Below, one piece after another: positions 42,515 to 52,800 of a stretch of DNA of 64,000 bases. The notes beneath the pieces were generated by a model, which had not been told where the DNA came from, did no database searches, and saw nothing but the letters and a program-made list of their open reading frames with translations. The translations under genes and the position numbers were made by a program. The DNA is from Bacteroidales bacterium (GTDB taxonomy: Bacteria > Bacteroidota > Bacteroidia > Bacteroidales > WCHB1-69), in contig JAILCI010000029.1 of assembly GCA_024686335.1 (NCBI GenBank), positions 1 through 64,000 on the forward strand, read 5' to 3'. Each line of letters opens with the position of its first letter. Position 1 is the stretch's first letter.

Positions 42515-43699
42515 ATGTCCAAACAGTACACAACCATACAGAACATTCAGTACTTTTTTGCGTGTCTCTTCTTTGCTTCATTGAACTTTGAAGTGTTCTC
42601 ACCTTTTGTAGAGCATTTCAGTGTGGCAAAGATGGCCGCATTCTTGTACCTGGGGGTGTCCATATTTACGCCGAAATCTCTTTTTTGGGTGCGTGATCTG
42701 AAGACGCCGCTTATCTCGGTATGGAGCATGTTTTTCCTGATGGTGCTGTCTAGCATCATCCATGTGCAAAATCAGAGAACTGTTTTTGACACGACATTGT
42801 TCCTGAACTTAATCATGTTTTGGCTTTTGCTAAACCATCAGCGACGTGATGAAAGAGTCTTCAATGAAGGTCTACTCTGGTTTTCAGTTTCTTCATTTGT
42901 AGTTGGTGTGTTCTTTTTTATGGGTGTTGGAGTGTCGATTAGTGAAGATATGCGTGTCGTCGTTTTCGGGGAAAACGCCAATGGCTTAGGCATCAAGATG
43001 GGTGTTGGTACACTATTTCTGATGAACTATTGTTTAAATCATTCCAAAGAAACCCGGATTTATCGTCCCTGGTTGTTGTTGATGGCTATCCCAATGGTCT
43101 CTTTGCTGCTGGCGACCGCTTCTCGTGTCTCTATTTTGATATTGGGTGTAGGTCTGGTGCTCTTTGTTATTCTAAGGTCCACTAAACGTAAAGGGCTGAA
43201 ACCAGTGTGGCTCATTCTCGGAATCTTTGTTCTCTATTTCGGTTATCATATAGTGTTGAAACAGGAGGTTCTGATGATGAGAATGGAACTTACCCTTGAG
43301 GAGGGAAGCACCTCAGGACGTGACTATATTTGGGCAAAATATTTAGATTTGATAGAGCAGCATCCAGTTTTGGGCGTTGGTTTCAGTGGGGCCGACAGTT
43401 ATGCCTTAAGCACCTTTGGCGGAGCTCTTAATCCCCATAATGTCTTTATTGAGGTTGCTCTATATTCCGGTTTATTAGGATTGGTTTTTTTCCTTGTTTT
43501 TGTCTATTGTATATATCACGATGCTTGGCAATTTCATAAAAAGGAAAATAATTTGGGGCCTCTTGTGACAAGTATGGCTGCGGCTGGCATGCTCTTGACT
43601 GGGCAAGCATTGAACGTGAAATTGTTTTGGGTATTAGCGGCATACGCAATTTCATACCGCCTACTACCTCATTGTAAAACAAATCATCAGGCAGAATAA
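42515..43699 (+). CDS. Wzy-type polymerase / O-antigen ligase-like membrane protein
   Basis: The 394-residue protein has about ten to twelve membrane segments and one larger periplasmic loop (about 265-315) with the Wzy_C/ligase signature GRDYIWAKYLDLIEQHPVLGVGFSG ... GGALNPHNVFIEVALYSG. The Arg, His and small-residue pattern fits periplasmic polymerases or O-antigen ligases. As the only such gene in the locus next to a Wzx flippase, polymerisation of repeat units is the likely job. Confidence 0.85.
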   Translation: MSKQYTTIQNIQYFFACLFFASLNFEVFSPFVEHFSVAKMAAFLYLGVSIFTPKSLFWVRDLKTPLISVWSMFFLMVLSSIIHVQNQRTVFDTTLFLNLIMFWLLLNHQRRDERVFNEGLLWFSVSSFVVGVFFFMGVGVSISEDMRVVVFGENANGLGIKMGVGTLFLMNYCLNHSKETRIYRPWLLLMAIPMVSLLLATASRVSILILGVGLVLFVILRSTKRKGLKPVWLILGIFVLYFGYHIVLKQEVLMMRMELTLEEGSTSGRDYIWAKYLDLIEQHPVLGVGFSGADSYALSTFGGALNPHNVFIEVALYSGLLGLVFFLVFVYCIYHDAWQFHKKENNLGPLVTSMAAAGMLLTGQALNVKLFWVLAAYAISYRLLPHCKTNHQAE

Positions 43700-43702
43700 G
43701 AA

Positions 43703-44776
43703 ATGAAACGTATTCTCTGTTTGATAGAAAACCTCGGTTCTGGCGGCGCTGAACGGCAATTGACATGCCTTGCTGTCTTGCTTAAGCAGAAAGGCTATGA
43801 GGTGGAGGTGTGTTATTACATCAAGAAGGAGTTCTATTTGCCCTATTTGCAGGAAAATAGAGTCGATAGTTGCTTTTTGCCAGAAGCCTCAAGCCCGCAA
43901 AGTCGTTTTTTTGCACTGCGAAAGCACATTAAATCATATAAACCGGATGTCGTCTTATCTTATTCGGTTTCAACTAGTTTAATAGCATGCTTGTTAAAAG
44001 CATGTGGCGCGAAGTTCCATTTGATAGTCTCTGAACGAAGTACCACACAATGTTTGGATAAAAGAGAAAAATTGAAGTTCTTTTTTTATCGTTGGGCAAA
44101 TTTCATAGTTTCAAATTCTCATTTCCAAGGTCAGTTTATCATTCGCAATTGTCCTGGATTGTCAGCTAAGGTTAAAGTTATAACGAATTTTGTGGATACG
44201 GATAAGTTTAAACCAAATCATGAAATGATCTCCAGGCATTCTGATGTTCGGATGATATGTGTAGGATCGTTGATGCGTCCCAAAAATGTTCCCAGTTTTG
44301 TTGAAGCTGTCAATAAGGTGATTAGAGATGGTTATAGACTTTATGTAGATTGGTATGGTAAAGATTTAGGTGATGATTATTCAAAGGAGGTCCACGATAA
44401 ACTGAAAATGTTGCCATCTGAAGAGTATTTTGTCTTACACACCCCATCCGACAGCATCCACAATGAATATTGTAATGCTGATGTTTTTTGTCTACCGTCA
44501 ATATATGAAGGTTTCCCGAACGTGCTGTGTGAAGCTATGAGTTGTGGCTTGCCAGTGCTGTGCAGTAGCGTGAGCGATGTGCCTCGGATAATGGAAGATG
44601 GCGTGAATGGCTTCCTCTTTAATCCTCTCAGTGTTGATGATATGGCTTCTGCCATTGAACGTTTCCTGGATTTACCTCTCGAAAAGCGAATGGAAATGGG
44701 GGTGAGAAGTAGGGAGATAGTTCTTGCGTCATTCTCTGCAGAGGATTTTATAAATAGTTATTGTGAGTTATTATAG
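43703..44776 (+). CDS. GT4-family glycosyltransferase
   Basis: The 357-residue GT-B protein starts ILCLIENLGSGGAERQLTCLA, the N-terminal GT4 glycine-rich loop with the GGAE motif. The C-terminal nucleotide-sugar domain has IEDGVNGFLF-like IMEDGVNGFLFNPLS and the EX7E motif within YEGFPNVLCEAMSCGLPVL. It transfers a sugar onto the lipid-linked repeat unit on the cytoplasmic face. It starts 3 bp after the polymerase gene. Confidence 0.92.
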   Translation: MKRILCLIENLGSGGAERQLTCLAVLLKQKGYEVEVCYYIKKEFYLPYLQENRVDSCFLPEASSPQSRFFALRKHIKSYKPDVVLSYSVSTSLIACLLKACGAKFHLIVSERSTTQCLDKREKLKFFFYRWANFIVSNSHFQGQFIIRNCPGLSAKVKVITNFVDTDKFKPNHEMISRHSDVRMICVGSLMRPKNVPSFVEAVNKVIRDGYRLYVDWYGKDLGDDYSKEVHDKLKMLPSEEYFVLHTPSDSIHNEYCNADVFCLPSIYEGFPNVLCEAMSCGLPVLCSSVSDVPRIMEDGVNGFLFNPLSVDDMASAIERFLDLPLEKRMEMGVRSREIVLASFSAEDFINSYCELL

Positions 44777-44788
44777 AACAGATACGGA

Positions 44789-45313
44789 ATGAAAAGAATT
44801 ATTTGTCTTATCATATATAAATGCTTCTTATCTTGGCTTCCGGCGACAGATAATTCGTTGACAATAAGTAGATTTATACGTTTTTTGAGAAGTAAAGTGG
44901 CTGGAGGATGCTTTGATTACTGTGGTAAAAATGTCAATGTAGAGAGAGGCGCAGATTTTGGTCGAGGTGTAGGCATACGCATTGGAGATAATTCGGGTCT
45001 AGGCATCAATTGTGTGGTTAGAGGTCCTCTTGTGATGGGTGATGACGTGATGATGGGACCTGATGTGAAAATAATCACCAGTAAGCATAATACAATGCGA
45101 ATAGACATTCCTATGCGAGAACAAGGCTTTCTTCCTAAACAGCAGGTGACTATTGGCGATGATGTATGGATAGGTGCCAATGTCATTATTTTACCAGGTG
45201 TATCTGTTGCCTCCGGTTCAATCATAGGAGCGGGTTCAGTTGTTACAAAAGATGTCCCAGAATATGCTGTTGTCGCTGGGGTTCCGGCTAAAGTGCTGAA
45301 ATATAGAAGATAA
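44789..45313 (+). CDS. Hexapeptide-repeat O-acetyltransferase (WcaF/MAA-like)
   Basis: The 174-residue protein has a left-handed beta-helix: [41 protein letters not shown] (His near residue 107 as likely base), then [37 protein letters not shown] and the end [13 protein letters not shown]. It should acetylate a sugar with acetyl-CoA. Together with 37471 it is the second such enzyme in the locus. Confidence 0.9.
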   Translation: MKRIICLIIYKCFLSWLPATDNSLTISRFIRFLRSKVAGGCFDYCGKNVNVERGADFGRGVGIRIGDNSGLGINCVVRGPLVMGDDVMMGPDVKIITSKHNTMRIDIPMREQGFLPKQQVTIGDDVWIGANVIILPGVSVASGSIIGAGSVVTKDVPEYAVVAGVPAKVLKYRR

Positions 45314-45317
45314 AGTT

Positions 45318-46115
45318 ATGAATTTTAAGGATTGGGCGTTCTATAAGAGAGGAATTCTATCGATTTCACCACCCTATAGAGATATCACGGTTGACAAAAA
45401 AGCACTATTCAACCACTATAAAGGAGCCTTTTATATTCGATGGACATCTGATTATGACAAAACAGAAAACCACAATTACTATTATGTAGTTAAGGATTCC
45501 GATTTTAATATTGATAATTATAAAAGTAGAGTGCGTAATAAAATCCGCCGTTGCTTGAATAACAGTGTGATTCAATTGTGTGATTATAAGAACATTGTGA
45601 ATAATAGCGGATATGAAATATTTTTGTCTGAGCATAGACGTTATGCCAAGAAGGGTTTCCCTTCGACACCAAAACAGGAGACACAGTGGATTGATGGCAT
45701 GAAAGAAGCCGCAGAGAACGGACACGAATTCTGGTCTGTGGTACATGAAGGAAAACTTATTGCATATGCGGTTTCCTATCCGAATGCTGAACATGTAGAC
45801 TTGGTAACTTGGAAGGTGGATTACGAGCATTTCAACCATTTGTACCCCTCTTACGGATTACTATATACCATATGTAAATATTATTCTGATAAAGGTTGTA
45901 AATTTGCGAACGATGGCAGCCGGTCTCTCACTGAACATTCTTCAGTTCAAGACTTTTTGATTGATAATTTAGGATTTCGGAAAGCCTATGCCAAATTAAA
46001 TGTTATATTTAAATGGTATTTGATGCCGCCTTTGTTTTTCCTGACTCCTTTTGAAAAATATATTAAAAACAACAAGCTGCGTTCGTTAGTGAGATTGTAT
46101 AAATGGTCAAGATGA
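45318..46115 (+). CDS. GNAT/FemAB-like acyltransferase, putative
   Basis: The 265-residue protein resembles the GNAT-fold proteins of FemAB/peptidoglycan-bridge or polysaccharide type: SRVRNKIRRCLNNSVIQL, GYEIFLSEHRRYAKKGFP, WSVVHEGKLIAYAVSY, LYPSYGLLYTICKYYSDKGCKFANDGSRSL and DFLIDNLGFRKAYAKLN. No cysteine or His nucleophile is expected in this fold. An aminoacyl or acetyl transfer to an amino sugar is possible. Its stop overlaps the start of the next, broken GNAT gene (ATGA), so they form a coupled pair. Confidence 0.6.
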   Translation: MNFKDWAFYKRGILSISPPYRDITVDKKALFNHYKGAFYIRWTSDYDKTENHNYYYVVKDSDFNIDNYKSRVRNKIRRCLNNSVIQLCDYKNIVNNSGYEIFLSEHRRYAKKGFPSTPKQETQWIDGMKEAAENGHEFWSVVHEGKLIAYAVSYPNAEHVDLVTWKVDYEHFNHLYPSYGLLYTICKYYSDKGCKFANDGSRSLTEHSSVQDFLIDNLGFRKAYAKLNVIFKWYLMPPLFFLTPFEKYIKNNKLRSLVRLYKWSR

Positions 46116-46624
46116 ACTCCCATAAGATAAATTATCTGTACTATAAAAATTCTTCACATCAAGGCGCATACCTTGGTAAAGAAGGGGTTGGCTACGATGA
46201 TTTGCATGTCGTAGTCAGATATCCGCGGTCCGGATGGAAGAAGATGGTCTGGCAACTGCTGTCAATCATATAATTCGGTGAGCGGGTCCGTGAATATCAA
46301 CTGCTTGATGCTAAAGATGAAATATTATGCAAATGTCAAGTGGTCAAGCCGATATGGTTTTTCCCTTTTATACCCGATAAGAAAAGATCATATCATATTG
46401 GTCCTTGTGTGACAGCTCCAGAACACAGGGGAAACGGTTATTATCCCTATCTGCTCACCTACATTTTAAATGAGGTGAAAAGGAAAGACAGGTATGATTT
46501 TTATATGATTATTAATGAAATTAATGCTAGCTCAATAAAAGGTGTTGAGAAAGCTGGTTTCGTCTTGTGGGGTTCTGGTCAGAAGGAAAATAGGCGATAT
46601 GTATTGTTGTCTGAACGTAAATAA
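46112..46624 (+). pseudogene. GNAT acetyltransferase interrupted by an in-frame stop
   Basis: Translation from ATG 46112 (overlapping the preceding stop as ATGA) gives 53 residues (MNSHKINYLYYK ... VWQLLSII) and then TAA at 46271-46273. The same frame continues directly after the stop with FGERVREYQLLDAKDE and a complete GNAT acetyl-CoA site, IGPCVTAPEHRGNGYYPYLL, to a stop at 46622. With the TAA read through, a 171-residue GNAT enzyme would result. Either it is a recent nonsense mutation, a sequencing error, or two separate pieces; a GTG at 46340 could start a shorter C-terminal fragment. A remodelling role in capsule sugar N-acylation is inferred from the context. Confidence 0.75.
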
Positions 46625-46627
46625 ATA

Positions 46628-47671
46628 ATGCAGAGGTTTCTTGTTCTTGGTGCTTTCGGTTACGACACCAACCAGTTGGATGGGCAGACGGTGAAGACTC
46701 GTAATGTCTTCCGGCTGCTGCAGGAAAACCATGCCGGCCGTGTCGATACTTTCGATACTATTCATGTGCGCAAGAACCCTTTCTCTTTATTCAAACTGCT
46801 CTGGTATTTGCTGCGCTGCAACACTCTGATTATCATCCCTTGTCTGAATAATCTCACTGTCGTTTTTCCCGTCACCTACTACCTTTCCAAAATTTTCCGC
46901 TACGACATTATCCACATCTGCATCGGCGGCTGGCAGGTGGAGTATTTTAAGGGAAACGAACGCTTTGAGCCACACCCGCTGCAATTGAAACTGAGCAAAA
47001 AAATCAAGGCCTTTATGCCTGAAATGGTGAGGGTTGACAACGATCTGAAAGCCGAATTAGGATTCACCAATACGGAAATGTTCCCTAACTTCCGTTTTAT
47101 GACCTCAGATGCCCAACAAATGGAGACCACTTCGGAGACACTGCGCCTGGTCTTCTTGGCCAGAGTGGACAAGAATAAGGGCTACGATACCATTTTTAAT
47201 TTTGCCAAAGAGATTGAACAGAACCACTATAACGTTACTGTTGATTTCTATGGTCCTATTAATGAGGTAGATAAGGACGAGTTCCTCGCTTTGGTGGAGC
47301 GATATCATAGTTGCGTAAACTACAAGGGCGTACTTCAGCAGGATGAGGTGGTCGGCCACCTGACCCAGTATGATGTCATGCTCCTCCCTACGACAATCTA
47401 TACGGAAGGGTTCCCGGGGAGCGTCTTGGATGCCTATATGGCCGGTATACCCGTGATTGCCACTGAGTGGAAACACTCGCATGAGTTTATAGATGATGAG
47501 AAGACAGGCTTTATCATTCCTTTTGACGATTGTCAACAGGAGTTTAATAAGAAGATTCTGTCTCTTTACAATGACAGAGTTATGCTTTCAGAAATGAAAA
47601 AAAGGTCATTTCAAAGAAGAACGCAATACTCTGATAAAACAGCTTGGAGTGTCCTCTCCAAATATTTGTAA
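46628..47671 (+). CDS. GT4-like glycosyltransferase
   Basis: The 347-residue GT-B protein has FLVLGAFGYDTNQLDGQTVKTRNVF at the N-terminus, LRLVFLARVDKNKGYDTIF at the start of the donor domain, and the EX7E-type segment TEGFPGSVLDAYMAGIPVIATEW. It is the second retaining glycosyltransferase of the locus. From here to the terminator the base composition returns toward that of the housekeeping genes. Confidence 0.87.
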   Translation: MQRFLVLGAFGYDTNQLDGQTVKTRNVFRLLQENHAGRVDTFDTIHVRKNPFSLFKLLWYLLRCNTLIIIPCLNNLTVVFPVTYYLSKIFRYDIIHICIGGWQVEYFKGNERFEPHPLQLKLSKKIKAFMPEMVRVDNDLKAELGFTNTEMFPNFRFMTSDAQQMETTSETLRLVFLARVDKNKGYDTIFNFAKEIEQNHYNVTVDFYGPINEVDKDEFLALVERYHSCVNYKGVLQQDEVVGHLTQYDVMLLPTTIYTEGFPGSVLDAYMAGIPVIATEWKHSHEFIDDEKTGFIIPFDDCQQEFNKKILSLYNDRVMLSEMKKRSFQRRTQYSDKTAWSVLSKYL

Positions 47672-47673
47672 TT

Positions 47674-48690
47674 ATGCTTAAAATCGTTGGTGATATTAGT
47701 CTGACCGATGGCTACTTTGACGTGGGTTTCGGTGTGGGAAGTAAGATTGGACAGGGCTTTGATCCTTTTCAACACATCCTGCGAGCTGCCGAAGATTGCT
47801 GGATAGGCAATTTTGAAGGCGTGGCTTCCGAGACGAGCGAGAGGACGGGCACGGCAGCGCTTCAGTTCCGTGTCACTCCGGAATGTCTTTCTGGCTTAAA
47901 GCATTTTGATCTATACGGTCTTGCCAATAACCATGCAATGCAGCATGGTTCGGAAGCCTACCAGCGCACTCTAGAGTTTTTGACTTCTCAAGGGGTGAGG
48001 TGCTTCGGCAGCAATGTCCAAAAATCGCAAATCTTTGAACATCAGGGTAGGGTGGTGAGCATCACGGCTTTCTCACAGCGCATAGACGCCTTCTCTGACA
48101 ACCCTTGCTATTGGCATAACCCCGAATATAGGGAGATTGAGGAGGAGTATGCCACTCTTCCTCAAGAGGCATATAAGATTCTCTTTGTCCATTGGGGAAA
48201 CGAGTTCATCAACAGACCCTCTTCCCAACAAAAGCACTTTGCCCATTGGCTGGTGGACTTGGGCTTTGATATGGTGGTCGGTATGCACCCGCATGTGCTG
48301 CAAGGCTATGAGGTGTATCGCGACAACTACATCTTCTACTCCATAGGGAATTTTGTCTTTGACATGCCATGGGAACCCACAAAATATGGCGCTATCGTGA
48401 GTGTGGATTTTGCTGACACTACTGTCGTGCCGCAAGTCGAGTATGTAAGGATTGATGATGAATATGCGCCTCATGTGGTTGAAAAAAAGAAAGTTCCGGA
48501 AGAATACCGCTTTGACTATCTCAATAAACAACTTCTGATTGAAGACAACTCGGAAGAGTATCATGCAGAGATCATGCGATGCTATAAGGTATATCGCAAA
48601 GCCAACCATAAAGACATCCTGAAGAAAATGCTGGCACATCCGGCAATAATTAAAGATACGTTGAAAGATTATATCAGAAGGAGATTATAA
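47674..48690 (+). CDS. CapA-family protein
   Basis: From ATG 47674 the protein has 338 residues and no signal peptide. The CapA / PGA_cap metallophosphoesterase-like fold shows KIVGDISLTD, WIGNFEGVAS, YGLANNHAMQHG, ILFVHWGNEFINRP, MVVGMHPHVLQGYEV and NYIFYSIGNFVFDM. In Bacillus CapA takes part in poly-gamma-glutamate capsule synthesis and export; members in polysaccharide loci are of unsure function. A longer frame back to 47644 overlaps the previous gene and is not used. It is followed after 1 bp by the TupA-like gene. Confidence 0.9.
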   Translation: MLKIVGDISLTDGYFDVGFGVGSKIGQGFDPFQHILRAAEDCWIGNFEGVASETSERTGTAALQFRVTPECLSGLKHFDLYGLANNHAMQHGSEAYQRTLEFLTSQGVRCFGSNVQKSQIFEHQGRVVSITAFSQRIDAFSDNPCYWHNPEYREIEEEYATLPQEAYKILFVHWGNEFINRPSSQQKHFAHWLVDLGFDMVVGMHPHVLQGYEVYRDNYIFYSIGNFVFDMPWEPTKYGAIVSVDFADTTVVPQVEYVRIDDEYAPHVVEKKKVPEEYRFDYLNKQLLIEDNSEEYHAEIMRCYKVYRKANHKDILKKMLAHPAIIKDTLKDYIRRRL

Positions 48691-48691
48691 T

Positions 48692-49615
48692 ATGCATGTT
48701 ACAACTAGAAAATCAACCCAAATTTTCTTCTCTCCTTTAATTAAGGTCTGTAATTGGCTGGGCGAACATTCACCTGTCACCATGGTGAAACTGAGGTATG
48801 TTGCCCGTTTCAAGAAGTTTCCACATTTGAAGCATCCTAGAGATTTGAATGAGAAGATTCTTTATCTTAAATTATTTACTGACACTACTGAGTGGACTCG
48901 CTTGGCAGACAAGTACAGAGTGAGAGAGTTCGTGAAAGAACGAGGGCTGGAAGAGTGTCTGGTTGACCTCTTAGGTGTGTGGGACAATGCTGCCGATATC
49001 GATTTTGGCAGTTTGCCAAAATCCTTTATCCTCAAGACGAATAATGGGTGCGGCAAGGGCACCAATATGATTGTACCTGATAAGGATGCTCTGAATAAAG
49101 ATGCTGCCCGGAAGATAATTGACACTTGGTTGCACCTGAAGCACATAGGAGCTCTGTCTGCCGAGCCTCAATATAAAGGGATAAAACCATGTGTTATAGC
49201 GGAGGCGTTATTGCCAGCTGAAGAGGGGCAGAAATCGCTTGTGGATTATAAAGTATGGTGTTTTAATGGTAAGGCATCATATATCATGACATGTACCAAT
49301 AGGGAGAAATTATCTACAAGATTGAATCTCTTTGATTTGGATTGGAATCCCGTACCACAATATTTGAAACCATCAAGTTATTATCCTGTTGAGACGGAAA
49401 CAATAGATAAGCCTCTGAATTTGGATAGGATGATTGAAGTGGCTGAGAAGTTGTCTTCAGGTTTTCCATGTGTTCGGGTTGATTTGTATAATCTTAAAGG
49501 AAAGGTCTATTTTGGGGAGATGACCTTCACCTCATTGGGAGGCATGATGGACTATTACACGCCCGAATTTCTGATGAAGTGTGGGGAGATGATTGACTTG
49601 AGAGACAAGGCTTAG
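48692..49615 (+). CDS. TupA-like ATP-grasp protein
   Basis: The 307-residue protein has the family features NEKILYLKLFTD, ADKYRVREFVKERG, FILKTNNGCGKGTNMIV (ATP-binding loop), DYKVWCFNGKASYI, LFDLDWNPVPQYL and FPCVRVDLYNLKGKVYFGEMTF. TupA of Bacillus takes part in making teichuronopeptide, a polymer of amino and uronic acids; members in capsule loci are thought to form amide or peptide links. With the uronic-acid genes 15 kb upstream this suggests amidation of GalNAcA with an amino acid. Last gene of the locus, followed by a terminator. Confidence 0.87.
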   Translation: MHVTTRKSTQIFFSPLIKVCNWLGEHSPVTMVKLRYVARFKKFPHLKHPRDLNEKILYLKLFTDTTEWTRLADKYRVREFVKERGLEECLVDLLGVWDNAADIDFGSLPKSFILKTNNGCGKGTNMIVPDKDALNKDAARKIIDTWLHLKHIGALSAEPQYKGIKPCVIAEALLPAEEGQKSLVDYKVWCFNGKASYIMTCTNREKLSTRLNLFDLDWNPVPQYLKPSSYYPVETETIDKPLNLDRMIEVAEKLSSGFPCVRVDLYNLKGKVYFGEMTFTSLGGMMDYYTPEFLMKCGEMIDLRDKA

Positions 49616-49645
49616 GGATTTACGGTTTACACTTGAACTACAAGC

Positions 49646-49687
49646 GGGGAGTTGCGAACTTTTGAATGTTCATAACTCCCCCTTTTT
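49646..49687 (+). terminator. Rho-independent terminator of the polysaccharide locus
   Basis: GGGGAGTT (49646-49653) pairs with AACTCCCC (49674-49681), with an inner GAAC/GTTC extension, followed by CTTTTT. It closes the locus opened by the promoter at 25557. Confidence 0.92.
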
Positions 49688-49734
49688 GTTAGTAATTTCC
49701 CATTAAATAGCATATCTCAAGCCATTATTTTTAC

Positions 49735-49742
49735 TAATTTTG
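49735..49742 (+). promoter_or_regulatory. -7 box (TAATTTTG) of adhesin gene A
   Basis: Perfect TAnnTTTG match 74 bp before the ATG at 49817. Confidence 0.55.
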
Positions 49743-49816
49743 CCATCCCAAATACAAAGAGTCTTTTCTTTGTAATCGGTTGATAATTAATAATATAAAT
49801 CTAAAATATAAAACTT

Positions 49817-52800
49817 ATGCAAAAACTTTTACAACATTTCAATTCGGGCCGATTTTCGCGGCTTGCATTCTCTTTATGTCTCGTCATGCTCATGAGTGTG
49901 AGCGGGGTGTGGGGACAGACAGATGAAGTATATTCTACTTGTCTGTTCGGTTCTAATTACAACAATTCTTCCACTCAAAATTATACTAGTACGTGGACTG
50001 CTACTAATAACGGTTTTTCATGGACCATTGTAAATGGCAACAACAATCAAAATGGTTGGAGTTATGTTAAATTTGGTCGAAAAAACAATGCCTCTGTCGG
50101 ATCTATTACAACAGTCTCCGCATACACAGAAGCCATAACAAAAATCGATCTTACTATTGATGCTCTTACTACAAGTAAAATTAATTCAATCACTCTGTAT
50201 ACTAGTCCTGATAGTTCAAGTTGGACAAGTGCTGATACTTTTACTAAGTCTGCAGGTACGCAAAGTGTTACATTGTCTACGCCTACAGCTAATTTGTATT
50301 ACAAAATCGAATTTGATTGTGCGTCAGGTTCCAGTAATGGTTTGATTACTATATCAAAGGTAGAGTATTATCACGCTTCCAGCAGCACCCAAACCGTTGC
50401 CACACCGACCATAAGTCCAAACGGTGGTGAATTTCTCAATTCACAGGAAGTTACATTGACATGTTCCACCTCAGGGGCAACTATTCATTATACTACCGAT
50501 GGTGATGAACCAACATCTTCAAGCACATCATATACAGTTCCATTCACCATTAACGCAACTACCACTGTCAAGGCCATTGCATACTCGGGCACTGAAGCCA
50601 GTGATGTGGCCACCGCTGAATTCACAAAAGTTCAACCTTATGCCAATATAGCTGCTTTAACAGCCCTTACTGAATCTGGAAACTACTATGTCACGCTTGA
50701 TAATGCTGTCGTCACTTACGTTAATGGAAAATATGCCTATATCCAAGATGCCAGCGGTGCTGTTGTTATGTATAAGAATGAACATGGTCTCACAGCTGGC
50801 CAGACAATCAGTGGTACAGCGTCTGTCACTTATGCACCACATAATAGTAACCCTCAAATAACTAATCTTGAGGGTGTGACACCCACTTCTGGGACAGCTC
50901 CCGATCCTACTACTGTTTCTGCATCTGATTGGAGCTACACTTTCAATAATGTGCTCAGCCAGTATTTCCAAATCACCGGTGCTACAATTACACAAAGTAG
51001 TAACAAATACTATGTTTCTTTAGGCGGTGAGGACATTCAATTATACAAGGTAGGATCTGCTCTTTCAAACATAGATCTTAGTCGTACATATACTATTGTA
51101 GGTTTCCCTACACTATATAATACCACTCAAGAATTGCAAATTTTCGAAGCCCCCGTGGTGGAAGCAACTTCCGATCCTGTGGTCAGTGTTTCCCCTTATA
51201 CGATTACAAACCTTTCTTATGTAGTTGACAATGGTCCAAGTGCGGCTCAATCAATATCTGTTTCTGGCGAGAACCTTTCCGACAACATCACGGTGGCATT
51301 GGATGCGAACAGTAACTTTGAAATATCCCTTTCAGAAAGTGACAGCTATACCAGTAGCTTAACTCTTACTCAAACCGAAGGTACTGTTGAAGCTACGACA
51401 ATATATGTCCGTCTGAAATTCGGGTTACAGACAGCTGATTATTCAGGTACCATTACGGTCAGTTCTACAGGCGCCACATCTTCTACCGTCAATCTTTCCG
51501 GCAGTGTTACAGCTCCTGAACCTGCAAATGTTACATGGAATTTGAGCATAGACGAAACCGCCACCGCCACTGAAAATGAAATGACTTGGACAAGTAATTT
51601 TGCTACTATGGGAGTAGCCAAGGGTGAGGCAAGCACTAACACAAACAATTATTATCCTGGCACGAGCGGACATTCATACACCAGTACTCGTTTTTATGCA
51701 TATAGCAATCTGACAATCGCACCGGTTTCCGGCTATATTATCACCAGTGTAGTGTTCCAAGCCACAACTGAAAATTATGCAACTGTTCTTAAAAATAGTA
51801 CATGGAACAATGCCGCAGCAACGGCAAGTTCAACAACTGTTACAGTCACTCCTACTGATGGCACTTCCGCTATCACTGCAACCATAGGCGGCACTTGCGG
51901 ATTTACCTCTGTTACGGTATATTATGAAGCGAACACTACTCCTTCCATCACCGTCGCCGCTCCCACAGAGAATGTGCCTTATGCCGGCGCTGATGGTACT
52001 CTTAACGTAACGTACCAAAATATTAGTGATGTAGTAGCAGACATCGAATTCTTCGAGTCTGATGGCATCACATCAGCTACATATACTTGGATTGATGCAG
52101 AAATCAATACTGAAAACAATGTTAACTATGTTGTTGGTCCTAATACGGCCAATGAAGCCCGTACGGCTTATTTCAAAGTGTATGCTCTGGATGGCGATGA
52201 CTACGTCTATTCCGATCTTGTTACCATCACTCAATCTGCCGCACCTCAACAATATACATTGACAGTGAGCGAACTGAGCAATGTGGATCTTTCTGTATAC
52301 ACCGGCGGTCAAACCGATGCCATTATTACAGGTGAAGGTTCTGCACAATTGACAAATGGAACGGCCATAGAAATCCAAGTTAGTGCATTGTCAGGCTATT
52401 CACTTCAGACATTAATGGTGGATGGAGAAGATGTGACCTCTCAAATCAACACCTCTGGCATATATGAATTCACTATGCCGGAACACGCTGTTGCTATCAC
52501 TGCTACTGCTACTGAGATTGTCCCTGGTGAGTGGGTGCTGGTTACCGATCCGTCCACATTGTCAGCTGGTGACCAGGTTGTCATTGCTGCTGCTGAATAT
52601 AACTACGCCATGAGTACTACCCAAAACTCAAACAATAGAGGTCAGGTGGCTATTACAAAAGTCGGCAATACGCTGACCATTAATGATAATGTTCAAATCT
52701 TCACCGTTGGAAAAGTAGAAAATAATTTCACATTCTATACGGGGTCTGGATATATTTATGCAGCAAGTTCTTCCTCTAATCACTTAAAAACAGAAACCAC

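Noticed and set aside
46340-46624. Independent GTG-started acetyltransferase gene
   Set aside because: It is in the same frame as the 53-codon ORF before the TAA and lacks the first part of a GNAT fold, so a broken single gene is more likely.
47644-47673. Upstream starts of CapA (and similarly DUF362 at 40110 and the ATP-grasp gene at 41416)
   Set aside because: In each case the extra residues overlap the previous gene and are not family-like; the internal ATG gives the usual N-terminus.
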